Source: Burkholderia pyrrocinia (GTDB lineage Bacteria > Pseudomonadota > Gammaproteobacteria > Burkholderiales > Burkholderiaceae). Taken from it: a DNA stretch of 64,000 nucleotides. The stretch spans positions 434,001 to 498,000 of the forward strand of contig NZ_CP094460.1 in NCBI RefSeq assembly GCF_022809715.1, read 5' to 3'. This document shows, piece after piece, positions 54,779-63,803 of this stretch. Below the pieces are notes generated by a model. That model saw only the letters and a list, made by a program, of their open reading frames with translations. It was not told where the DNA came from and did not search any database. The translations under genes were made by a program, and so were the position numbers. The first letter of the stretch is position 1; every line of letters begins with the position of its first letter.

Positions 54779-55561
54779 TCAGGCACGCGATGCGGCCGGC
54801 ACGCCCGAATCGGCCGACAGGATGCGTTTCATCTCGTCGCGCACGATCGCGCGGCAGCCGCACGACATCTTCTCGAGGCCGTCGAGGTCGGCCAGCTCGA
54901 TCGAACTCCGGTATTGCCGGATCAGGCCGAGCTTCTGGATTTCGCCGGCGGCATCGGTGACCGTTTCCCGCCGCACGCCGAGCATCTGTGCCAGCATGCT
55001 GTGCGTCACCTGGATCTCGATGCTGCGCGTACGGTCGTACGCCAGCAGGAACCATCTGCATAACTGATGTTTGAGCACGTGATGACGGCTGCAGAACGTG
55101 ATCTGCGATACCTGCGCCATCAAGAGCCGCACGCAGACGAACACGAGATGGCGGATCACCGGAGATGCGTCGAACGCGGCCGCGAACACGCGACGGTCGA
55201 GCCGGTAGACGAAGCCGTCGCGGCAGGCGACGGCACGGCACGGCATCCGGCCGCTGCCGCCGATCACGTCGTCGCAGACCACGCTTTCGCTGCCGATTTC
55301 CGCGACTTCCAGCGTCATGCCGCCGGACGACACGTACTGCAGCGAGATCGCCGTCGTGACGGGCAGGTAGACGGCTGCGAGCATTTCGCCGGGTTCGCAC
55401 AGCACCTGCCCCGATTCGAGGTGAACGAGTTGAAGGTGGGGGACCAGCGTGGCGAGCTCGTCGCGGTCGATGGCCGCGAGAAACCGGTTCGCATCGAAGC
55501 TGTGGGAAAGCTCGATCATGCCGTTCGCGTGCGCGACGACGTCGGGGGCCTGGTGAGTCAC
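54779..55561 (-). CDS. CRP/FNR-family transcriptional regulator (BerA paralogue)
   Basis: A 260-residue protein with an N-terminal cyclic-nucleotide-binding-like beta barrel (LQLVHLESGQVLCEPGE, about residues 45-61; YLPVTTAISLQYV). A dimer helix and a C-terminal helix-turn-helix follow (THSMLAQMLGVRRETVTDAAGEIQKLGLI, discussed as about residues 183-211). It has the same length and layout as the gene at 56482 and shares MLGVRRE-VT-AAG with it. The residues that bind cAMP phosphate in CRP are not recognisable. GTG 55561 has GAGG upstream; an internal ATG (MIELSHS) is possible. Its target genes are unknown. Confidence 0.87.
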   Translation of the reverse strand: MTHQAPDVVAHANGMIELSHSFDANRFLAAIDRDELATLVPHLQLVHLESGQVLCEPGEMLAAVYLPVTTAISLQYVSSGGMTLEVAEIGSESVVCDDVIGGSGRMPCRAVACRDGFVYRLDRRVFAAAFDASPVIRHLVFVCVRLLMAQVSQITFCSRHHVLKHQLCRWFLLAYDRTRSIEIQVTHSMLAQMLGVRRETVTDAAGEIQKLGLIRQYRSSIELADLDGLEKMSCGCRAIVRDEMKRILSADSGVPAASRA

Positions 55562-56003
55562 GGCGCATCCTCGTAGGGTGGCGGCGCGCACTGTCGCGGC
55601 GATACTCCCGAAAAAGGGAATTTCGCACGCTCGTGCGGACTTGTGTTCATCGAAATTCGAATGACGATGCTGCGCAAAGGCTAGCACGCAATTGAATTCA
55701 ACCAATTTCACATTGCGTCATTTCACCAAATTTGACGATTTTGATTGGGCGCAAACGTTATCCGGATTTAATGATTCATTTGTCATGAAATTAATCATCC
55801 GCGATTGGAATGACAGACTGGTCGATCATTCAATGTCGATCGGGAATCAATCGGCCGACGCCACGCATCGTACAGGGAAATTGTCGCGCGAGCATTGAAC
55901 ATTATTTGACAAATAAACGGGGATTGCGCGACTTTCTCTAAGAATCAATGGCTTGCATGCGATATGTGCGGTATCGGACAGAGCCTGGAATTAGTGTGCC
56001 GAT

Positions 56004-56025
56004 TCAAATTTGAGACAGTTTCAAA
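56004..56025. promoter_or_regulatory. Candidate upstream activator site for the BerB-like protein
   Basis: Perfect palindrome TCAAATTTGA (56004-56013), 7 nt, then TTCAAA ending at 56025. It lies about 280 bp upstream of the sigma-54 promoter of the berA-like gene, a distance enhancer sites can have. A related TCAAATTT...TCAAA is found upstream of the BerB-like gene. Assignment to BerB is speculative. Confidence 0.25.
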
Positions 56026-56290
56026 CGACCGTGTGAAGCGGGGCAGCGCTGGCGCGTGCTGTCCGGCACATCACGGAAACAATTGAAAATCGGCTGTAAG
56101 TATATGACCGGCAAGCCTCATGGCACCGCTGCGGCGGCTCCGATCCGGTGCGCAAATTGATCAGTCGAATGCGGAACGGTGTCCGTCGCGCGGAAGAGTG
56201 TCCGGAAATGAGACGCTTTTTTCCGTTTTAGGCGGGTTATTCGGTCGATCTAAATCGAATGTGATTCATATATTAAGGACGGACGGGTAT

Positions 56291-56306
56291 TGGCACGTAA
56301 ATCGCT
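56291..56306 (+). promoter_or_regulatory. Sigma-54 (RpoN) promoter of the berA-like gene
   Basis: TGGCACG-TAAA-TCGCT. The -24 box is a perfect TGGCACG, the invariant GC (56304-56305) is exactly 10 nt after GG, and only one base of TTGCW differs. Predicted transcription start near 56317, giving a leader of about 165 nt before ATG 56482. It fits the known RpoN and BerB control of berA. Confidence 0.8.
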
Positions 56307-56481
56307 TATTCGGGCTGGCGTGTCGAAACGGGACGGTCGACTCAATCCGGAAGTGACAAGCCGATGGGCAGCCGGATTCAGGGTTGTGGGCCGCAACCGC
56401 TGTGAGCGTCCGGGCACGCATCGCGATAACGAGTTCCGTGCATGCGGCTGCACGCGGCGCGGACATAAAAGGGATACAGAC

Positions 56482-57264
56482 ATGCTTCATCTTCACTTGA
56501 GCTACTCGGCGAATGCCATCCTCGACGCCCTCCCGGAGGACAGCATCCGCACCATCGCACCGCACCTCGAACTGGTCAGGATCAAGGCCGGCATGCTCGA
56601 CCGGGTCGGCGAGCCGATGCGCCATCTGCATTTCCCGACGACGGCAATGATGTCGGTGCAGCACCTGATGGAGGACGGTGCGATGGTCGAGGTGGCGGTG
56701 GTCGGCCGCGAGGGCGTGGTCGGGCTTGGCACGCTGGTCGGCGGTGTCGCCGCGTCGAACCGGGTCGAGGTGCGCATCGGCGGCATGGCCTATCGCGTAC
56801 CGACCTGCGTGATGCGCGCCGAATTCGAACGGTCGCCCGAGACTTACCGTCTGCTGCTCAACTACTGCCAGGCGGCGATGGCGCAGATCTCGCGCAGCGC
56901 GCTGTGCAACCGGCATCACTCGGTCAGCGAGCAGCTCAGCCGCTGGCTGCTGCTGGCGCACGACCGGATCGACGGCGACGAGCTGGCCGTCACGCAGCAA
57001 ACGATCGCGAACATGCTCGGCGTGCGGCGCGAAGGCGTGACGGAAGCGGCCGGCAACCTGCAGGAAGCCGGGCTGATCCGGCAGCGCCGCGGCCGCATCA
57101 CGGTGCTCGACCGCGACGGCCTCGAACATCACGCGTGCGAATGCTACGACCTGATTCGTGCCGACTATCGCCGCTTGCTCGGCACGCGCGGGAATGCGCG
57201 GTCGACTCCGGTGCGCCCCCGCATCCAGGAGGTACGTTGCGGTTTCCCGGCACACGGTGCGTGA
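56482..57264 (+). CDS. berA: CRP/FNR-family c-di-GMP-responsive regulator, BerA-like
   Basis: A 260-residue CRP/FNR-fold activator. The beta-barrel sensor domain (HLELVRIKAGMLDRVGEP; LHFPTTAMMSVQHL) is followed by the dimer helix and a C-terminal helix-turn-helix (VTQQTIANMLGVRREGVTEAAGN). In B. cenocepacia BerA binds c-di-GMP and activates genes for a biofilm-stabilising exopolysaccharide. Here the gene lies behind a near-consensus sigma-54 promoter and directly before the WcaJ-type priming enzyme (2-bp gap), so regulator and first enzyme of synthesis would be transcribed together. SD AAAGGGA precedes ATG 56482. Identity as BerA is inferred from promoter type and locus. Confidence 0.87.
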   Translation: MLHLHLSYSANAILDALPEDSIRTIAPHLELVRIKAGMLDRVGEPMRHLHFPTTAMMSVQHLMEDGAMVEVAVVGREGVVGLGTLVGGVAASNRVEVRIGGMAYRVPTCVMRAEFERSPETYRLLLNYCQAAMAQISRSALCNRHHSVSEQLSRWLLLAHDRIDGDELAVTQQTIANMLGVRREGVTEAAGNLQEAGLIRQRRGRITVLDRDGLEHHACECYDLIRADYRRLLGTRGNARSTPVRPRIQEVRCGFPAHGA

Positions 57265-57266
57265 CG

Positions 57267-58682
57267 ATGCAGTCGAGGTCCGGTGGAACGACTACGATGC
57301 GGCGTGCCGCGATCGCGGCGGCCGACGTCTTGCTCGTGCTGGCGGGGGCGCTCGCTGCGCAGGCGGCGTCGGGCCTTGCGTGGCGCGAGCTGTCCGATGC
57401 GCAGCGCGGTGCGATCGCGCTGCTGTGCGTGTTGACCGTGGCGCTGCTGCCGCGTTACCTGCGCACCGTGCGCGGCGGCGTGGCGCCGCATGGCGGCACG
57501 CACGTACTGACGCAGACGATGGTGGCCGTCGTCTGCGCGAGCGTGCTGACGGTGGCGGCCGCGATGTGGATCATGAACCGCGGCGGCACGGTCACGACAC
57601 GCTGGATCGTGCGCACGGTGCTGTCCGGCGACGCGGCGCTGCTGCTCGGCCGCGCCGCGCTGCTGGCGCTCGCGCTGACGCGTGACGACCCGCGCGCGCG
57701 GCAGCGCCGTGTCGCCGTTGTCGGCGCAACCGCGTACGGGCGCGTCGCGATCGAGCGGATGCAGCTTGCGTCGAATGGCCCGTTCGTCGCGGCCTGCGTA
57801 TTCGACGACGATGCGCCGGCCGCCGCCGGCGGCATCGGCGGCGTGCAAGTGATCGACGACTGGAATGCGTTGCGCGACATGATTCGCGGCGGCGCGATCG
57901 ACGAGGTGTGGCTCACGCTGCCGATGTCGCACGAATGGCGGATCCAGCGCATCGTGCGCGAGCTGCGCGACGAATTCGTCGAGTTGCGGCTGTTGCCCGA
58001 CGTGCGGCAGATGGCCGTCGTCGATCGCTCGGCAACCGACGTGCTCGGCATGCCGGCGATCAATCTCGCGACCACGCCGCGCTCCGCGCCGGAGCTGTGG
58101 GCGAAGTTCGCGTTCGACCGGCTGTTCGCGTTCGGCGTGCTGATTCCGTTGCTGCCGCTGCTGTCGATGCTGGCGATCGCGGTCAAGCTGTCATCGCCGG
58201 GGCCCGTGCTGTTCAGGCAGCGCCGCAAGGGTGTCGACGGTCGCGAGTTCGACATCCTGAAGTTCAGGACGATGCGCGTGCATCGCGTACAGCCGGGCGT
58301 CCTGCGGCAGGCGTCGCGCAACGATTCGCGCATCACGCGCGTCGGCGCGTTCCTGCGGCGCACGTCGCTCGACGAGCTGCCGCAGTTCTTCAACGTGCTG
58401 TTCGGGCAGATGTCGGTCGTCGGGCCGCGTCCGCACGCGATCGAGCACGACGACTTCTATCGGCAGCTGATCGACTGCTACATGTACCGCTACCGTGTGC
58501 GGCCCGGCATCACCGGATGGGCACAGGTGAATGGCTATCGCGGCGAGACGCGCAAGGTCGAGGCGATGGCCGCGCGCGTGAAGTTCGATCTGTTCTACAT
58601 GCAGAACTGGAGCTTCTGGTTCGACATGAAGATCATCCTGTTGACGGTCGTGCGCGGCTTCATCGGGCGCAACGCTTTCTGA
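57267..58682 (+). CDS. WcaJ-type undecaprenyl-phosphate sugar phosphotransferase
   Basis: A 471-residue polyprenol-phosphate hexose-1-phosphate transferase that starts repeat-unit synthesis. Four N-terminal membrane helices (within residues 11-135) precede a CoA-binding-like Rossmann domain (VAVVGATAYGRVAI at about 150-163). The fifth hydrophobic segment is LFAFGVLIPLLPLLSMLAIAV, and the catalytic sugar-transferase domain has SSPGPVLFRQRRKG, FDILKFRTM, RRTSLDELPQFFNVL, VVGPRP and RPGITGWAQVNGYRGE. Glucose is the usual substrate of this subgroup. It starts 2 bp after the berA-like stop, so they are probably one transcription unit. Confidence 0.93.
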   Translation: MQSRSGGTTTMRRAAIAAADVLLVLAGALAAQAASGLAWRELSDAQRGAIALLCVLTVALLPRYLRTVRGGVAPHGGTHVLTQTMVAVVCASVLTVAAAMWIMNRGGTVTTRWIVRTVLSGDAALLLGRAALLALALTRDDPRARQRRVAVVGATAYGRVAIERMQLASNGPFVAACVFDDDAPAAAGGIGGVQVIDDWNALRDMIRGGAIDEVWLTLPMSHEWRIQRIVRELRDEFVELRLLPDVRQMAVVDRSATDVLGMPAINLATTPRSAPELWAKFAFDRLFAFGVLIPLLPLLSMLAIAVKLSSPGPVLFRQRRKGVDGREFDILKFRTMRVHRVQPGVLRQASRNDSRITRVGAFLRRTSLDELPQFFNVLFGQMSVVGPRPHAIEHDDFYRQLIDCYMYRYRVRPGITGWAQVNGYRGETRKVEAMAARVKFDLFYMQNWSFWFDMKIILLTVVRGFIGRNAF

Positions 58683-58833
58683 GGATCGCGAATCGTCCGG
58701 AAAGCGGTGCGTTGTGCGGTCGAACGTACCGACCGGATCGCAGGCGGCGGACACACTGACGGCACAGCAGCATCCCGCGCAACGGGGTGTCCGGCGGCGC
58801 AATCGCGCCGCAGCCATCGGAACAGTCACGATC

Positions 58834-60006
58834 ATGTCAACGTCGATTCGGGAGCGAGGCGCACCGGTATTGCAGGAAGCGCGCGCGAAACGGGGCGTCG
58901 GCGCAGCCGCGCACACCGCGCGGTTGCGCGGCCTCGCAATCAACGGAAAATTCACTGCGCAGCGCATGACGGGCGTTCAGCGGGTGGCATACGAACTGAC
59001 GGCCGAGCTCGCGCGCATCGCGAACGCCGACGATGCGCCGGCGCTGGTCGTGCCGTCCGATCACGATCCGGCGGCATTGCCGGCCGGCGCGCGGTCGCAG
59101 ACTTCCGGTCGCCGCCACGGCGCGCTCTGGGAGCAATGGACGCTGCCGCGCACGACGCGCGGCCGGACCTTGCTGAGCCTGTGCAACATCGGGCCGCTGG
59201 CGAAGCGCGATCAACTGCTGATGATTCACGATGCGGCGATTTTCGATCTGCCGGCCGGTTATTCGCTCGCGTTCCGTCTGTGGTATCGCTTTGCGTTCTC
59301 GATCCTGAAGCGGCGCGCGCGCCATATCGTGACGGTCTCGCATTTTTCTCGGGCGCGGCTGGCCGCGCGGCTTGGCGTGCCGCCCGCACGCCTGTCGGTC
59401 GTGCCGGGCGCAGTCGATCATATCGACCGGATCGACGCCGACCCCGGCGTGATGTCGCGGCTGAATCTGGAGACGGACCGCTACGTGCTGTTCGTCGGGT
59501 CGCTCGCGCCCGGCAAGAATCTCGTGCGCGCGCTTGCCGCGATCGCGCTGATGCGCGAGTCGCATCCGACGTTGCGCTTCGTGATCGCGGGCGGCGCCAA
59601 TGCGAAGATCTTCGGCGCACGGGCGGCCGGCTTGCGCGAAGACGACCCGTGCATCACGTGGGCCGGCTACGTGACCGACGGCGAACTGAAGGCGCTGTAC
59701 GAGCATGCCGGCTGCTTCGTCTTTCCATCGTTGTACGAAGGGTTCGGGCTGCCGCCGCTCGAGGCGATGCGGTGCGGCTGCCCCGTCGTCGTGTCGCACG
59801 AGGGCGCACTCCCGGAAGTCTGCAGCGGAGCGGCATTGTTCTGCGATGCGTATTCGCCGCCGGATATCGCGGCGTCGATCGCGCGCGTGATGGACGATCC
59901 GGAACTGCGTGCGCGGCTGCGCACGATGGGCCGCGAGCATGCGCAGCGTTACAGCTGGCAGCGCTCGGCGCGTGCGTTGCTCGATATCGTTCGTGCCGAT
60001 GCCTGA
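58834..60006 (+). CDS. Family 4 (group 1) glycosyltransferase
   Basis: A 390-residue GT-B glycosyltransferase. N-terminal acceptor side: GKFTAQRMTGVQRVAYEL. Donor-binding domain: YVLFVGSLAPGKNLVRAL (about residues 210-227), FVIAGGANAKIF and the EX7E region SLYEGFGLPPLEAM (about residues 302-315). Adds a sugar to the lipid-linked exopolysaccharide unit. ATG 58834 is chosen; a GTG at 58714 would add 40 low-complexity residues. It follows the priming transferase by 151 bp on the same strand. Confidence 0.87.
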   Translation: MSTSIRERGAPVLQEARAKRGVGAAAHTARLRGLAINGKFTAQRMTGVQRVAYELTAELARIANADDAPALVVPSDHDPAALPAGARSQTSGRRHGALWEQWTLPRTTRGRTLLSLCNIGPLAKRDQLLMIHDAAIFDLPAGYSLAFRLWYRFAFSILKRRARHIVTVSHFSRARLAARLGVPPARLSVVPGAVDHIDRIDADPGVMSRLNLETDRYVLFVGSLAPGKNLVRALAAIALMRESHPTLRFVIAGGANAKIFGARAAGLREDDPCITWAGYVTDGELKALYEHAGCFVFPSLYEGFGLPPLEAMRCGCPVVVSHEGALPEVCSGAALFCDAYSPPDIAASIARVMDDPELRARLRTMGREHAQRYSWQRSARALLDIVRADA

Positions 60007-60310
60007 CGTGCGATGACGTCATGTTGCGCTGCGGATCGAGCGATCCTCACGGCGTTTGCATCAGACGAATCCGGCGATGGCGCGTTTTCGCGTCCGTCCC
60101 CAGTTTCCGCAAGCATGCGGCGAGCGCCGCGCTGATTACGGTCAACACACGCGTGTTCAATGGGTTTATCCTGCGTCGAATGCATCCGGCGCTGCATGCG
60201 TCCGGGCGCATATCCGGGCGCGGCGGCGCCGGTCGTGTCTATCCGCCGCGCACCGGCGCGACACCGCGCGCCACACTTTCCGCGCGGAACCCGGAACAGG
60301 AGAGACGGCC
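60007..60310. other. Spacer before the DksA/TraR-like gene; nothing recognised
   Basis: About 300 bp without a supported gene. No terminator with a T run and no clear promoter boxes were recognised. It marks the end of the exopolysaccharide locus. Confidence 0.4.
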
Positions 60311-60703
60311 ATGGCGCTCGACCAACAACAACGGCAGATGCTGCAACAGCGGCTGAAAGAGAGCGAGCAGACGCTGCGTGCGGAGATCCGCACGAGCGAA
60401 GACCAGCGCGCGTCGGAATCCTATGCAGATCTTGCCGGCGCGTCGCCGGACGAGGGCGACGAGGCGAACGCGGATCTGTTCGTCGACGTCGATCATGCGT
60501 TGATCGGCATGAAGCTGACCGAACTGCGTGCGATCGGACGCGCACAACTGCGGATGCGCGACGGCAGCTACGGCGAATGCATCGATTGCGATGCACCGGT
60601 CGACTATGAGCGCCTGCTCGCGCGCCCGACCGCCGAGCGCTGCACGCACTGCCAGTCGGTCTACGAGCGACGCTACGCGACGACACCGCGCGCATCGCTC
60701 TGA
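60311..60703 (+). CDS. TraR/DksA-type zinc-finger protein
   Basis: A 130-residue protein with an N-terminal coiled coil (residues 1-35, MALDQQQRQMLQQRLKES) and an acidic middle (SPDEGDEANADLF). The C-terminal four-cysteine zinc finger has Cys90, Cys93, Cys111 and Cys114 (YGECIDCDAP and ERCTHCQ). It lacks the typical DksA DD tip between the coiled-coil arms but has the general shape of proteins that bind in the RNA polymerase secondary channel. It stands alone. Confidence 0.88.
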   Translation: MALDQQQRQMLQQRLKESEQTLRAEIRTSEDQRASESYADLAGASPDEGDEANADLFVDVDHALIGMKLTELRAIGRAQLRMRDGSYGECIDCDAPVDYERLLARPTAERCTHCQSVYERRYATTPRASL

Positions 60704-60881
60704 CGTCGCGGTCGTGGTCGCAATCCCGATCCCGTTTTCGTGCTGCACGCGCTGCACGCGCTGCGCGGCCGGCGTAGGATGACGAACGGGCGCCCGGCGG
60801 CGTCGACATGCGGCGCCGGGCGGGCAGACGCCGTCGCGCACGCGTGCGGCGCCATCCACGTGGAAGGGAGCCACGCCGATC

Positions 60882-62648
60882 ATGCCGATCCACAATGCCG
60901 AGTGCGCGGCCGTGTTCGCCGAGATCGCGGACATGCTCGAAATCCAGGGCGCCAATCCGTTCCGCGTGCGTGCCTACCGCAACGCCGCACGGACGGTTGC
61001 CGACTACGGGCGCGATATTCCGACGATGATCGCGAACGGCGACGATCTCGGGAAGATTCCGTCGATCGGGGCCGATCTCGCGTCGAAGCTGCGCGAGATC
61101 GCCGCGACCGGCACCTGCGAACTGCAGCAAACACTGCGCCACGCGCTGCCGGGCGCGATCGTCGAGCTGCTCGACGTACCGGGGCTCGGCGCGAAACGCG
61201 TGAAGGCGCTGCATGACGCACTGCACGTCGATTCGCTCGAACAGCTACGCGTCGAAGCGAAGAGCGGGCACGTGCGCGAGTTGCCGGGCTTCGGCGCGAA
61301 AACCGAAGCGCATCTGCTCGAAGCGATCGACGATCGCCTGCAGCGCGAACCGCAGCGTTTCCTGCTGCCGGCTGCCGAGCAAGCGCTGACGCCGTTGCTC
61401 GAACGCCTGCGCGCGGTGGCAGGCGTCGGCAAGGTCGTGCCGGCCGGCAGTTTTCGCCGCCGCCGCGAGACGGTCGGCGATCTCGACATTCTCGCCACTG
61501 CACGCGATCCGGTTGCGGTCGCCGACGCGTTCGTCGGCTATGACAAGGTGGCGCGCGTGCTCGCGCACGGCAAGACGAAGTCGAGCGTCGTGCTCGACAG
61601 CGGGTTGCAGGTCGACCTGCGCGTCGTCGACGCCGATGCGTTCGGCGCGGCGCTCGTCTACTTCACCGGATCGAAGGCGCACAACATCGCGCTGCGCAGG
61701 ATCGCGCAGGCCGGCGGGTTGAAGATCAACGAATACGGCGTGTTTCGCGGCGACGAGCGGATTGCCGGCACGACGGAGGCGTCGGTCTACGATGCAATCG
61801 GGCTGCACGTCGTGCCGCCCGAACTGCGCGAGAATCGCGGCGAGATCGACGCATCGCGCGCGGGCACGCTGCCGGCGCTGGTCGAGCGCAAGCAGATCCA
61901 CGGCGACCTGCATGCGCATACGAACGCGTCGGCCGGCCGCGACGGCCTGCGTGCGATGGCCGACGCGGCGCGCGCACGCGGGCTCGCGTACCTGGCCGTC
62001 ACCGACCGGGCACCGCCTGCCGGCGGCGGCCGCAACACCTTCGAGTGGCTCGCGCGGCAGCTCGACGAGATCGATCGCATCAATGCGTCGTTCGACGATT
62101 TCGTGCTGCTCAAGGGCGTGGAAGCCGGCATTCTCGAGGACGGCAGTCTCGACATGCCCGACGCGATGCTCGGCCGGCTCGATCTGGTCGTCGGCGCGGT
62201 GCGCGACGGCTTCGACCTGTCGCGCGCCGCGCAGACCGACCGCATGCTGCGCGCGATGGACCATCCGCATTTCACGATACTCGCGCACCCGACCGGCCGC
62301 CTGCTCGGCGAGCGCGACGCATGCGAGCTCGACGTGCCGCGCGTGATCGCGCAGGCCGCGGCACGCGGCTGCTTCGTCGAACTCGATGCGCAGCCGCGGC
62401 GGTTCGACCTGCCGGACATCTGGTGCCGCGAGGCCGCGAAGGCCGGCGTGCCGGTCGCGATCGGCTCGGATGCGTGCAGCGCGGACGAACTCGACAACCT
62501 CGCGTACGGCGTCGATCAGGCGCGACGCGGCTGGCTCACGCGGCCAGACGTGCTCAACACGCGCACGCTCGCGCAACTGCGGCCGCTGCTCGCGCGCACG
62601 ATGGGTGGGGGCGGCGGGTCGAAGCGGAGCCGGTCGAAGGGCGCGTGA
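60882..62648 (+). CDS. polX: Family X DNA polymerase / 3'-5' exonuclease PolX
   Basis: A 588-residue bacterial PolX used in base-excision and gap-filling repair. The N-terminal 8-kDa-like helix-hairpin-helix region (IPSIGADLASKLREIAATG at about residues 63-81) and a second hairpin (VPGLGAKRVKAL) are followed by the nucleotidyltransferase centre GSFRRRRETVGDLDIL (metal-binding Asp-x-Asp) and FTGSKAHNIALR. The C-terminal PHP phosphoesterase domain (from about residue 335) has GDLHAHTNAS, LLKGVEAGIL, HPTGR and GSDACS. All family residues seem present. ATG 60882 is in frame with the family N-terminus. Confidence 0.95.
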   Translation: MPIHNAECAAVFAEIADMLEIQGANPFRVRAYRNAARTVADYGRDIPTMIANGDDLGKIPSIGADLASKLREIAATGTCELQQTLRHALPGAIVELLDVPGLGAKRVKALHDALHVDSLEQLRVEAKSGHVRELPGFGAKTEAHLLEAIDDRLQREPQRFLLPAAEQALTPLLERLRAVAGVGKVVPAGSFRRRRETVGDLDILATARDPVAVADAFVGYDKVARVLAHGKTKSSVVLDSGLQVDLRVVDADAFGAALVYFTGSKAHNIALRRIAQAGGLKINEYGVFRGDERIAGTTEASVYDAIGLHVVPPELRENRGEIDASRAGTLPALVERKQIHGDLHAHTNASAGRDGLRAMADAARARGLAYLAVTDRAPPAGGGRNTFEWLARQLDEIDRINASFDDFVLLKGVEAGILEDGSLDMPDAMLGRLDLVVGAVRDGFDLSRAAQTDRMLRAMDHPHFTILAHPTGRLLGERDACELDVPRVIAQAAARGCFVELDAQPRRFDLPDIWCREAAKAGVPVAIGSDACSADELDNLAYGVDQARRGWLTRPDVLNTRTLAQLRPLLARTMGGGGGSKRSRSKGA

Positions 62649-62650
62649 AG

Positions 62651-62678
62651 ACGGCTGGCAACGCGTGCTGCCAGCCGT
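62651..62678. terminator. Bidirectional terminator between polX and ald
   Basis: Perfect 10-bp inverted repeat ACGGCTGGCA / TGCCAGCCGT with an 8-nt loop, 2 bp after the polX stop and 10 bp before the end of the convergent ald gene. No T run. Confidence 0.7.
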
Positions 62679-62687
62679 GCGTTCATG

Positions 62688-63803
62688 TCATGCCAGCACG
62701 CCGGCGGCCGGCACATAAGGCAGGCCGAGCGCCAGCGCGACCGCTTCGTACGTGATGTGTCCGTTGCAGACGTTCAGGCCCGCGCGCAGGTGCGGATCGT
62801 CGGTCATCGCCTGCTTCCAGCCCTTGTCGGCGAGCGCAAGCGCATGCCCGAGCGTCGCGTTGTTCAGCGCGAAGGTCGACGTGCGCGCGACCGCGCCGGG
62901 CATGTTCGCGACGCAGTAGTGCACGACGCCGTCGACGACGAAGGTCGGGTCCGCATGCGTTGTCGCATGCGATGTCTCGAAGCAGCCGCCCTGGTCGATC
63001 GCGACATCGACGACGACGGCGCCCGTGCGCATCGTCGCGATCATGTCGCGCGTGACGAGCCGCGGCGCCGATGCACCGGGCACGAGCACCGCGCCGATCA
63101 CGACGTCGGCTTCGCGCACGGCTTCGTCGATCGTATGCGCATTCGAGCAGACGGTCGTGATCCGGTTGGCGAAGACGAGGTCGAGCTGACGCAAGCGGTT
63201 CACGTTGTTGTCGAGCACGGTGACGCGCGCGCCGAGGCCGACCGCCATCTGCAGCGCACCGGTTCCCACCACGCCCGCGCCGAGCACGACGACATGCGCG
63301 GCCGGCACGCCGGGCACGCCGGCCATCAGCACGCCGCGGCCGCCGCGCGGGCTTTCGAGGTGGGTCGCCGCGACCTGGATCGACATGCGTCCCGCCACCT
63401 CGCTCATCGGCGCGAGCAGCGGCAGGCCGCCGCCGGGCGCCGTGACGGTTTCATACGCGATGCAGACGGCGCCTGACTTCACGAGCGCGGCCGCCTGTTC
63501 GGGATCGGGCGCGAGATGCAGGTAGGTATAGAGAATCTGGCCGCGCCGCAGCATCGCGCATTCGGCCGGCTGCGGCTCCTTGACCTTGATGATCATGTCG
63601 GCGCGCGCGAAGATTTCGTCGGCGCCGTCGCACAGCGATGCGCCCGCGGCTGTGTAGTCGTTGTCGAGCAGGCCGATCGCCGTGCCCGCGCCGCGCTGGA
63701 CGAGCACGGCATGGCCGTGCCGCGTGAGTTCGCGCGCGCCGGCCGGCGTGAGGCCGACGCGGTATTCGTGGTTCTTGATCTCCTTCGGCACACCGATCAG
63801 CAT
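62688..63803 (-). CDS. ald: Alanine dehydrogenase
   Basis: A 371-residue NAD-dependent L-alanine dehydrogenase converting alanine to pyruvate and ammonium. Family features: MLIGVPKEIKNHEYRVGLTP at the N-terminus, IIKVKEPQP (substrate-binding Lys region), YLHLAPD (catalytic His), the NAD-binding VVLGAGVVGTGALQMAVGLG (about residues 170-189), TVLDNN, and the later VDVAIDQGGCFET with catalytic Asp. Length is normal. It is convergent with polX and has about 200 bp of upstream sequence in the window. Confidence 0.95.
   Translation of the reverse strand: MLIGVPKEIKNHEYRVGLTPAGARELTRHGHAVLVQRGAGTAIGLLDNDYTAAGASLCDGADEIFARADMIIKVKEPQPAECAMLRRGQILYTYLHLAPDPEQAAALVKSGAVCIAYETVTAPGGGLPLLAPMSEVAGRMSIQVAATHLESPRGGRGVLMAGVPGVPAAHVVVLGAGVVGTGALQMAVGLGARVTVLDNNVNRLRQLDLVFANRITTVCSNAHTIDEAVREADVVIGAVLVPGASAPRLVTRDMIATMRTGAVVVDVAIDQGGCFETSHATTHADPTFVVDGVVHYCVANMPGAVARTSTFALNNATLGHALALADKGWKQAMTDDPHLRAGLNVCNGHITYEAVALALGLPYVPAAGVLA

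Larger units (their letters stand above)
55562..56481. other. Long AT-rich control region between the two CRP/FNR genes
   Basis: 920 bp between divergent regulators; the first half (about 55620-56020) is strongly AT-rich against a GC-rich background, typical of H-NS-bound promoter DNA. Short ORFs inside show no coding character. Features: palindrome TTGAATTCAA (55692-55701), CAAATTTGA at 55727-55735 and again within TCAAATTTGA (56004-56013), and a sigma-54 promoter at 56291-56306. Confidence 0.6.

Noticed and set aside
55692..55898. 68-codon plus-strand ORF in the AT-rich region between the CRP/FNR genes
   Set aside because: No SD, no domain, and AT-rich codon use unlike all neighbours; better explained as control DNA.
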